Below the pieces are notes generated by a model. It was not told the origin of the DNA. It saw only the letters and a program-made list of their open reading frames with translations, and made no database searches. From Chalciporus piperatus (lineage: Eukaryota > Basidiomycota > Agaricomycetes > Boletales > Boletaceae), in assembly GCA_038093975.1 (NCBI GenBank), contig JBBPTG010000445.1, positions 1 through 12,882 of the forward strand: a DNA stretch of 12,882 nt, given 5' to 3'. A program made the position numbers and the translations under genes. This document shows, piece by piece, positions 1-6,951 of this stretch; position 1 is the stretch's first letter; each line of letters begins with the position of its first letter.

Positions 1-2483
1 CTGCTAGCCATTCCAGGGGTGCGTTTCAATCGTGGACTCGTTCATTGCAATAACTGACTCAGACGGATAGGTTGTGAAATGTCTGGGTCTCTCATTCCAT
101 AACACCAGGAAGTTGCACAAGATAGTGGACGAGATTCCGCCTCGCGTCAAATGGACCACTCGCGAGCTATGGTATCAATCTGATCCTGAGGCCAGACACA
201 CGATACACTATTGGGACGTCATCGATGCGGTCAAGACTTTATTGGGAAATCCAGCACATGCGAAGGACATCGTCTACAGGCCTAAACAGATTTTCACCAA
301 CTCGTCCAAGAAGAAGAGAATATACCATGAGATGTGGACCGGGGATTGGTGGGCAGCAGTCCAGGTAAGTCTAATCCACATCAGTTTTCCCCGTCACTGA
401 CAGTTGTCTCAGAAACAGTTACCTGAGCACTCCTGCGTTGCCCCCGTCATCATCTCAACCGATAAGACGCAGCTTACGCAGTTTTCTGGGGGGAAAATGG
501 CATATCCGGTGTATCTGACGCTGGGCAACATTCCTCGCGCCCTTCGACGCAAGCCTAGCGAAAATGCATGCGTCCTCATCGGCTATCTCTCCATCAGCAA
601 GATTGTCGGCAAGGACTTGACAAAGAAAGAACAGTCGGCGCGCGTTCAACAGCTATTCCATGAGTTGATGAGGTTGATATTGGAGCCACTGATAGAGGCA
701 GGGAAGAAAGGAGTGGAGATAGCGGGAGGAGATGGGAAAGTCAGGCGAGTTCATCCAATCCTCGCTGCGTACGTCGCCAACTATCCTGAGCAGTGTCTGG
801 TGACCTGCGCCAAGTACGGGACATGCGCCAAGTGTCTCGTCACAGAGGATGAGCTGGAAGAGAGAGTTCCTGGACCACCTCGCACTCAGAAATCTACTGC
901 CGATACCATAAGGAACGCCATGGCACAGGCCACGTCCAATTCCAATTACCTGGACCTTTGCAAAGCTGCGCTGCTGTCTGGTGGGGTCAGTCGACCTTTC
1001 TGGGACGGATTCCCTCTCTGCGACATTCATCTTTCCATTACGCCCGACGTTCTCCACCAACTATACCATGGGATCGTCAAGTACCTCACCTCCTGGTGCA
1101 CCAGTCTCATGGACACCAAGGAGCTCGATTCTTGAATCCGCACTCTCCCTCCTTGTTTCGGCGTTCGTCACTTTACCAATGGGTGGTCCAAACTGTCTCA
1201 AATCGCTGGCAAAGAAAGAAAGGACATGGCCCGCATTCTCTTGGGCGTCCTGGTCGGTAAAGTCCCCTCCCAGGTCATCACCTCCTACCGCGCCCTCCTC
1301 GACTTCATATACATAGCCCAATACCCCACCCACGACGATGATTCCCTCCAATGGATGGAGGAATCGCTCAGTCTCTTCCACGAGAATAAAGAGATTTTCC
1401 TTGCTGGGAAAAATGGGCTGGGCATCCGAGAACATTTCAATATCCCCAAGTTCCATTCTCTTGTGCATTACGCCGACTCTATTTGATACTTCGGAACCAC
1501 GGACAACTACAACACGGAAGCTTTCGAGCGCTTCCATATAGACATGGCCAAGGAAGGCTGGCGAGCCTCCAACTTCAGAAATGAAGTTCCACAAATGACC
1601 CGGTGGCTGGAGCGACAAGAGAAAATCAGTCTTTTCCAGGGCTACGTCGAATACAGGACTCAAGACGACCTTCAGGATGATCGGGAGGAACCACTCAATC
1701 CAAAAACTTCTGGAGCTGGCGTGGTGATCGCTCGTCAGCCAGCCGTCCCAGGCCAAACTATCAATAGCATCCAAAAGAACCATCACGCTCCCTCATTCCC
1801 TCATCATCTTCGAACCTATCTCAACTCCCTTCTACCCGCTGATGAAGCTCTTCCCCGCCGCAACATTCCATTTGCCCATCTTCCATTCGACAAACTGGAC
1901 ATTTGGCATACCTGCAAGTTCGCTCTCGACGTACTCGGTAACGACGTTGATGGTACAGAGGGGATAGATTCCATCAAAGCCAAGCCAGGCAGGTTTGATA
2001 CCGTTGTCGTGGCTTATACCAGCGATGCAGAGACTACAGGTTTGCAAGGTAAGTATAGTATCTGTATTGAATTTGTACCCAACAATCTGACATCTTGCTT
2101 TCAAAGGAATGCGAATAGGACGTTTGCGAGTTATTTTCAAACTTCCCTCCTCCCTTTCTCTTTTGACTCAGGCGCCTGATACCTGGCCAAAAGAACCATT
2201 GGCATACGTAGAGTGGTATAAGCATTCGGCGTCACCAGGCAAGTTCCACAACATGTATAGAGTTACTAAACCTTCTCTTCCTCCAAATATCTCAAACTTG
2301 GCTCCTACCATTCCCGGTGACATTATCCCTCTCAAAACCATTAGGCAGAGTTGTCAACTAATTCCGCATGTTACTGATGATGAGCGTTCTGCCGATTGGA
2401 CTGGTGATATTGTTTTAGACACTTGTTCTACCTTCCTTTTGAATAATTGGTCTAGTAAGTATTCCTATCAGACGTTGTACTAG
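1..2483 (+). pseudogene. Plavaka-family transposase, 5' truncated by window edge, two in-frame TGA stops
   Basis: Exons read as 1-18, 71-364, 413-2048 and 2107-2483, with introns of 52, 48, 58 bp at the same places and phases as in the Plavaka-2 transposase (for example the phase-0 junction just before KQL). The product would be a DDE-type cut-and-paste transposase. Visible family landmarks are the STDKTQ motif with the likely first catalytic Asp, ITPDVLHQLYHG with the second, and TEAFERFHID with the likely Glu, plus a CAKC knuckle between the first two. The 413-2048 exon is broken by TGA at 1133-1135 and 1483-1485. Both fall where CGA (Arg) would fit the surrounding alignment, and no frameshift is needed between them. 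The zinc-finger N-terminus would be upstream of the window. As read, translation would stop before the third acidic residue, so this copy should not make active enzyme. It could still be moved in trans. Confidence 0.87.
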
Positions 2484-2567
2484 TAGTTGTAGATGCTACA
2501 ATGTCGATTCAAAAAAGATCCATATGTACATAAATTGTTCCATTTGTTTACAAAAGTGCACAAATAA

Positions 2568-2587
2568 GTCATAGGTGCACATATGAC
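2568..2587. repeat. 20-bp near-palindrome centred on GTGCAC in the Plavaka-1 subterminal region
   Basis: The sequence gtcataggtgcacatatgac matches its own reverse complement at 18 of 20 positions. A second GTGCAC lies just upstream at 2556-2561. It is in the non-coding stretch between the transposase stop and the right terminus, where transposase or accessory-protein binding sites are usual in CACTA-like elements. Function is inferred only from position. Confidence 0.4.
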
Positions 2588-2610
2588 TACAAATGACTGG
2601 CTATGACATA

Positions 2611-2627
2611 CAGGGTTTTTCCTGATG
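2611..2627 (+). repeat. Right terminal inverted repeat of Plavaka-1 (only one end in window)
   Basis: The terminus reads CAGGGTTTTTCCTGATG and resembles the Plavaka-2 right end GGTTTTCCCTGATG. The similarity is confined to roughly the last 15 bases. Without the left end it cannot be shown to be an inverted repeat. The outer limit could be at 2624 (CCTG, with AT as target duplication) or 2627 (CCTGATG). Confidence 0.55.
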
Positions 2628-2983
2628 AATGGGAACACGTCAATGAAATCGCGAATCGTAATCGCAACCCTGCCAAGCCATTCCGTCCGTTCTCCTCCAC
2701 CAACCACTCTACCCCTGCCAGGGACCCCAATGCCATGGACGTCGACGTCATCCGTATCTCCAAACTCACTCCTGAAGAGCGGAAACGCTGCCAGGAGAAA
2801 GGGCTCTGCTTCCGCTGCAGGAAAGCTGGACATCGGTCCAACGCTTGCCCAGAGTTCTCCTCGAACCAGAAAACCCCGAAGAAGGTTCAGAAGGTTGAGG
2901 AAGAAATTCCCTCGCTGATCGAGATAGATGATGAGGATGAAACCACCGTTCGTAAAATAGCCTTTGTCACAAAGGGTTTTTAG
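2628..2983 (+). CDS. gag: Gypsy gag C-terminal fragment with CCHC zinc knuckle
   Basis: Nucleocapsid end of the retrotransposon Gag polyprotein, which packages element RNA in cytoplasmic virus-like particles. Seen: a stretch starting EWEHVNEIANRN, then a Pro/Ser-rich linker, then LTPEERKRCQEKGLCF leading into the knuckle C-x2-C-x4-H-x4-C (CFRCRKAGHRSNAC), followed by a lysine-rich and then acidic tail ending at TAG 2981-2983. The capsid region that normally precedes is missing because the Plavaka-1 boundary falls here. The open frame continues upstream into the transposon to a chance ATG at 2603, which is not the real start. The terminator follows a slippery heptamer directly, so the TAG is probably the functional gag stop, bypassed by frameshifting to make Gag-Pol. 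Confidence 0.83.
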
Positions 2984-3013
2984 ACCGGGAAGCTCTGCCG
3001 ACGCAAGCTTCCC
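2974..3013 (+). promoter_or_regulatory. Candidate -1 programmed ribosomal frameshift signal at gag/pol junction
   Basis: Seen: heptamer GGGTTTT at 2974-2980, in the correct register for X XXY YYZ (gag codons AAG GGT TTT), immediately followed by the gag stop TAG. After a 6-nt spacer a perfect 8-bp stem forms: GGGAAGCT 2987-2994 with AGCTTCCC 3006-3013, enclosing an 11-nt loop. The -1 frame is closed by TAA at 2953-2955, so the gag and pol frames overlap only over about 2956-2980, and the heptamer lies in that overlap. Slipping back one base joins gag to the protease frame (GF becoming GFLDRE). Known: slippery heptamer, 5-9 nt spacer and stimulatory structure is the standard eukaryotic and viral -1 signal. 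Inference: this sets the Gag to Gag-Pol ratio. No convincing pseudoknot partner was seen. Confidence 0.65.
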
Positions 3014-3662
3014 CAATCACGTGTGCACCTGTACTTGTAAAATCGCGAAAGCGCTCTATGCAAATTCCCATACAGATTATCGTTCCCTCGCACACGATGA
3101 AAGCCGTCGAAACCCACGCCCTCATTGATAGCGGTGCAGACATCTCCTGTATCGACTGGGGCTTTATACGAAGAAATCGAATCCCCACTACTCGACTTGA
3201 AACCCCTATTCGAGTCCGAAACGTCGACCAGACCGCAAACAAAAGCGGGATGATACTCTTTACCACCACTCTCTTCCTTGACATCGAAGGAATCGCACAA
3301 GAAGTAATCTTCCACGTCATGAATTGCGGAAACGAGAACGTCATCCTAGGACTCCCATGGCTTGAAAAAGCTAATCCAACCATCGATTGGCGCCGACGTA
3401 CCCTGTCGCTGTCGGAGTCCATCGACGAGTCAAAGAAGTTGTATACCATACATGCTGCAGCCTGTAAAGCCAACGACCAACTCTTCACTCGACCTACCCC
3501 TCCTCCTCGACACTCTTATGTAACCCCGGAAGTCGATCAACAACTCTATGACTACCTGGACTCTGAAACCGAATCCACCTTTCTTAACCGCGCTTACGAA
3601 AACCATACCCTAAACCGCATTATTCGTTGCGGTTCACGCTTTGTCCCCAATCATGTTGTCGC
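2981..3662 (+). CDS. pol: Gypsy pol, first part: retropepsin-like aspartic protease (split by Plavaka-2)
   Basis: Aspartic protease that matures the Gag-Pol polyprotein. It reads in the -1 frame relative to gag, with no need for its own ATG (the first is at 3058). Seen: the active-site motif ALIDSGADISCID (Asp codon 3127-3129), a beta-rich middle, and near 3343 the VILGLPWLEKANPTIDW motif, which is the typical C-terminal signature of Ty3/gypsy proteases. About 60 residues of linker follow to VPNHVV, then the frame enters the Plavaka-2 TIR at 3663. Translation carries on into the transposon to 3759, but those residues are transposon-encoded. The second part of the same ORF resumes at 10411. 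Codons 3661-3662 plus 10411 reconstitute an Ala codon in frame if GC is the target duplication. Confidence 0.85.
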
Positions 3663-3713
3663 CATCAGGGAAAACCTCCCGAAGCAATTGTATGCAAATG
3701 CAAGCATTTTATC
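3663..3713 (+). repeat. Left terminal inverted repeat of Plavaka-2
   Basis: Begins CATCAGGGAAAACCTCCCG. It pairs with the right TIR over 51 bp with only four mismatches, all in the inner half. If the target duplication is AT, the true tip would be CAGGG at 3666. A degenerate 25-bp subterminal unit is embedded in it (3684-3708). Confidence 0.93.
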
Positions 3714-3796
3714 CCAATTGATGATTGTATTCAATAAATTAAGTCCCCCCAATGATTGAAAGCAATTGCCAGCAATTTTACGCAAATGCATACATT
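3684..3796 (+). repeat. Subterminal direct repeats (two 25-bp units) at the left end of Plavaka-2
   Basis: Units at 3684-3708 and 3772-3796 share 21 of 25 bases, with the common pattern GCAATT..TA.GCAAATGCA..CATT. A third unit lies in the right TIR in inverted orientation (10363-10387) and matches the second at 22 of 25. A partial GCAATTGC also occurs at 3762-3769. In CACTA elements such subterminal arrays bind the element-encoded proteins. Here that role is inferred. Confidence 0.6.
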
Positions 3797-3854
3797 CTTT
3801 TGTCTAGTAGTAGTACTGGTACTAGCATTTCTGAACGACGACAGCCGTAGCTTG

Positions 3855-6474
3855 CTACTCAACTGGAAGACCCTCAAAATCCAGGAAATTGAATGTCGGT
3901 TGGTGGTCCATTTCCGCCGCTTCCGCGGTCACGTTCTTTGCAGTACCACTACCCACCAATGACATTAGTAAATGTAACCAGCGAGCAAATTTCGCACTTA
4001 CCTCACTTCACCATATAGTTGGGCCATTAACGTGTGATATTTCAATGGGCCATCTGCGCCGGTCTGATGGATGGCAGACAAGAAACGCTCGAATCTTGTG
4101 TAGTGGGACATATGCGCTTCGGGGCGGAATGTTATCTTGTCGGGATCAGGCCTTGTTCCACTGCGCCACTCCATCAGAACAGAATATACCTGGTATTGCA
4201 GGTGAGAAAAATTATGCTTGATTCACGACACTTACTGCTGTGGTCACCAGGGCTACGAGACCTGAAGGGAGCTCCGGCTCATCACGATCGGGATCGTCGA
4301 GGATCGAGACAAAATGGTCCTTGAAGCGACTGCCAAATGAGGATGAACTGCCGTTGAACACCGAGGTGCGTAACAACTCGAGTATCGCAGGATGTTGGAA
4401 TGGCTGGTGACGGACAGGGTTTTTCTGTAAAAAAAAATTCCTCGCTCACCAATACTTCACCCACAAGTGTAGTACATACCTTAGCTGTCAAGGGATAGAT
4501 AAAGTGATCATCGCACAGCAAGTCGACAATGAAGCTCTGACAGCCCAGGCGTAATGCATACTCCGTAGCCACGATCGAGAGGGCTGTCTTCTTGATGTTC
4601 AGAAGGAAGGTATTGTAACGTTTTTCGGGCTGTCGTAAGCGATGAATGGAAGTTAGCCGACGATACCTCACATGTATAACTGATTGCTCACGACGACAGC
4701 TATGCGCTGGGCATACTCGGGACTCCATCGGATCCGTGAGGCAACATCATGCTGCTCAGTATCTCTCGCAGCCTCATACAGTGCCTTGATTGACATTTGA
4801 CGTTTCTCGGCGAACTGCGGGAATCCGCACTCGAACATGATCTCCTTCAGAAATAGTGTGATGCCAGTCTGAAGGACAGTCTGGATGTGCAGAGGCTGTG
4901 CCTTCAAAGAAATTGGTTTGTCACCTTGTAAGACAAGATCCGACATTGGATGCCAAGGTTGGTCACGACTGTTGAAGATGGGGAGCCTTTTGTCATCGAT
5001 ATCGTAACCCCCCAGGTCGGGCTGACTGTCCGTGTGCACTGCGCCCCCAGCGTTGATGGTCCGCTGATCACCGGCGAGCGTTGCGTCACCACGATCAACA
5101 TCTACTTGCGTATTGGTATTTTTATCAGTTCTTTGATCAACGACTGTGGGATGCTATGCAATGAAACTGCGTGAATAACGGGATGCATGGGGAGTATATT
5201 TATACCTCTAATGCCCGACGTTCTGCCAGCGCCTTATTGCGGGACGATTTCTGGTATTGAAAGATGTCGAGTCACTCAGTACTAGCAGTAGTATAGCATG
5301 GCTTCTCTGACCTTTGTGTAATCTTGGTTTACTCTATCGTTTGCAGCCGTTTTCGTTTGCATCCTGCCAGATGCCATGGATGGTATCTTCAAGTTGCAGT
5401 GGGCAGCCTGAGTCGTGACTCGCGAATGGTTTGAAGTCATACTAGTCAACTCACCTCGGTCGCAAGTATCTTCTTGAGTTTGCCGGGATTGTTGCTGAGC
5501 GGTTTGAGTAAGTCGTCTTCTCCGCTTTCGCCGCTGCTCTCCGAGTCTTCTGACTCGTCTTCATCCACGATGCTTCCTTCCATGTCCGAGTCGCGATCTT
5601 CCCTCGCGCCTACTAATGACACTCGACCAAGTTTCTCTTTCTTGGATTTGTGGACTGGTGTCACGTCCATCTCCTTGGGTGCGTTCTCTGAGTCTGGCCA
5701 CGGTGAGGGAATGATGAGCGGTGCCAGTGGAACAGTAGACAATGTGGTGATCCGAGTGAAGGTCCAGAGTTAGCGTGGTGATGATGTCATCCCTTGATGA
5801 CATTCACTTACCACGTTGCTTCCTTACGGTACGCTTCTTCAGTACTTCCTTGGCAACAGAAGGGCCATTGTTGACTACAGTCCAAATGGTGAGTTCGTCT
5901 CAACAATCTTATGTTCATAGTAGCTATGCTGACCAAGTTCACTCGCACCATCAGCCTTGCCTGCCTTGCCGCTCTTTGCGAGCTCGTTTGGTGTGGTGGC
6001 GGGCTTGTCGAGCACGGGCTCACTGGTAGGTGGGGGCCTGACTTTGATTTTCAACTTTGGCTGACTCGGAGTCTCTTCTCCCAGCTCGTCCATGGCTGTG
6101 GCGGCCCTTTTGCGAGTGCTACGGTCTGCATTCCACACTGCACAAATAGTAAGTTCCCTTATCATTGGCCTCACGGAACATGACTCGTATGTGAGCCATG
6201 ACCCACCTTTGTTTTCATTCGCGGCCGCCTTCGACTTGCGTTGGGGACCTACACTCGGATGTGTGGGTCAGAATGATCAGCGGTCGCCGGTCGCTGTCAC
6301 GGCGTGAATTTGATATATGTACTAACGGCTCTCGTCTTCTTTAGGATTTTCGTCTCCAACGACGCTGGCTGTGTCGGAGGGTGTCGTCGTCACTGTACCC
6401 TGTTTCTTTGCCATCCGCTTCTTGGCGGCGACTTGGCTTGGGGTCAGCACGTCGTTTTCCTTTCCTATGGCCAT
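3855..6474 (-). CDS. DUF6532-like protein encoded inside Plavaka-2 (12 exons, 634 aa)
   Basis: Hand-built model, exons in transcript order: 6474-6327, 6248-6207, 6137-5949, 5874-5812, 5693-5455, 5407-5312, 5250-5206, 5153-4692, 4629-4480, 4424-4236, 4189-4002, 3948-3855. All introns are GT..AG, 46-118 bp, and every junction keeps phase, giving 1905 nt to a TAG stop. The donor at 5948 could instead be at 5942, changing two residues; an upstream in-frame ATG at 6564 would add 30 residues. Seen: a basic, low-complexity N-terminus with NLS-like clusters (AAKKRMAKK near residue 18, KKRTVRKQR near 140), a Ser/Asp/Glu-rich tract at about 177-208, then a globular part from about residue 365 with DDHFIYPL, FQHPAILELL, LPSGLVALVTTAVYSVLMEW and YHTLMAQLYGEV. 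That spacing recalls the DUF6532 domain of Agaricomycete proteins, recognised by eye. DUF6532 has no known function. A nuclear role assisting transposition or silencing is inference from its place in the element. Confidence 0.72.
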
Positions 6475-6935
6475 AGTTATGTTGGCTGGTCGCAAATTTG
6501 GCACAGGATTTAAATCAGGCAAGGTAGAGAACACAGTGGGGCTCAGAAAAAAAAGAGTGATCATATTAAGTCTTACCTATTTTCTTTCGCCAGGAATCGG
6601 GAGGAACGTGTCAGAACAATCACTGCGGAATCCCGTGCCCCCCCCCCTTTTCTGATTTGTGGCAGACTCGCGGACAACATCTGTCACACCTGGACACCTT
6701 TGGGACTCACCCGCCGCTTGGTAAGTCATGATCCTCTCTGATTTCCATCTTATCATCTCATCATGCTTGCGTGTACATGTCAGATCAGTCACCTGGGCGG
6801 AATTCCATCCCCCCTTGTCGTTTATTTTTTGGCAGACTCGAGACAGCCATCCGACACATCCGAATGCCTTCAGGACCCATGGATTGACTCGTAAGTCACG
6901 ATCTCCCCGAAATTCCATTCCCTCGTCTCATCATC
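6475..6935. promoter_or_regulatory. Divergent intergenic region between the two Plavaka-2 genes
   Basis: About 460 bp separates the start codons of the - strand DUF6532-like gene and the + strand transposase, so the promoters of both must lie here or in 5' exons. It contains a TTTAAAT box (6509-6515), a run of ten C (6638-6647) and a tandem duplication with splice-like borders. No clear initiator or TATA box could be assigned to either gene. Part of the right half may be transcribed and spliced as 5' exons of the transposase. Confidence 0.5.
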
Positions 6936-6951
6936 ATGATCGTCTGTGCAG
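6626..6951 (+). repeat. Tandem duplication (two units of about 155 bp) holding exon-like 55-nt modules
   Basis: Unit A is 6626-6783 and unit B 6798-6951. Both start CGGAAT(C/T)CC, then a C/T-rich tract, then GGCAG, then 55 nt beginning ACTCG, then GTAAGTCA(C/T)GATC, then a TCTCATCAT stretch. GGCAG|55 nt|GTAAGT looks like an exon with a strong acceptor and donor. One frame of each module ends in the residues GLTR (A: PLGLTRRL; B: RTHGLTR), which resembles the C2H2/C2HC finger-type ends used at Plavaka N-termini, but the frames differ between units. Either degenerate zinc-finger exons or alternative 5' exons of the transposase just downstream. Confidence 0.55.

Larger units (their letters stand above)
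1..2627 (+). mobile_element. Plavaka-1: right part of a Plavaka-type DNA transposon, left end outside window
   Basis: Seen: a degenerate Plavaka transposase gene ending at 2483, followed by about 140 bp of AT-rich non-coding sequence that stops at CCTGATG (2621-2627). Directly after this the gag reading of a Ty3/gypsy element begins. Plavaka-2 also ends in CCTGATG, and its transposase stop codon lies 148 bp from its end, against 144 bp here, so the right boundary is placed by analogy. Inference: this element inserted into the gypsy gag region. The left TIR and the other half of the target duplication lie upstream of base 1, so the boundary is uncertain by a few bases. Its transposase differs strongly from that of Plavaka-2, so it is a separate family, not a duplicate. 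Confidence 0.8.

Noticed and set aside
1133..1135. TGA as a recoded (selenocysteine or readthrough) codon
   Set aside because: Fungi of this group are not known to use selenocysteine, the aligned residue would be Arg, and two such codons in one gene fit mutation better.
958..1541. Small + strand frames of 67-111 codons near the two TGA stops, as possible bypass genes
   Set aside because: They are out of frame with the transposase homology, which continues unchanged in the original frame on both sides of each stop.
1061..1786. 241-codon open frame on the - strand
   Set aside because: It lies opposite the transposase exon 413-2048, whose + strand frame shows family motifs and conserved intron sites. 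The - strand translation has no recognisable motif; it is an antisense shadow.
2603..2627. ATG at 2603 as the real gag start
   Set aside because: The first residues of that frame are encoded by the Plavaka-1 terminus; the gag fragment only begins after it.
2480..3016. 178-codon open frame on the - strand over gag
   Set aside because: Antisense to a clear CCHC gag frame and spans the transposon/gypsy boundary, so it cannot be an ancestral gene.
3659..3660. TC as the target duplication of Plavaka-2 (TIR starting GCCATC)
   Set aside because: TC does occur on both sides (3659-3660 and 10411-10412), but removing the element on that basis leaves the gypsy pol out of frame, whereas GC or AT keeps it in frame.
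3889..4324. Two + strand open frames of 96-110 codons
   Set aside because: They overlap exons of the - strand DUF6532-like gene, whose twelve exons are all in phase; the + frames have no motif.
6638..6647. Run of ten C as a functional tract
   Set aside because: It falls at the head of duplication unit A where unit B has a shorter C run; simple slippage explains it.
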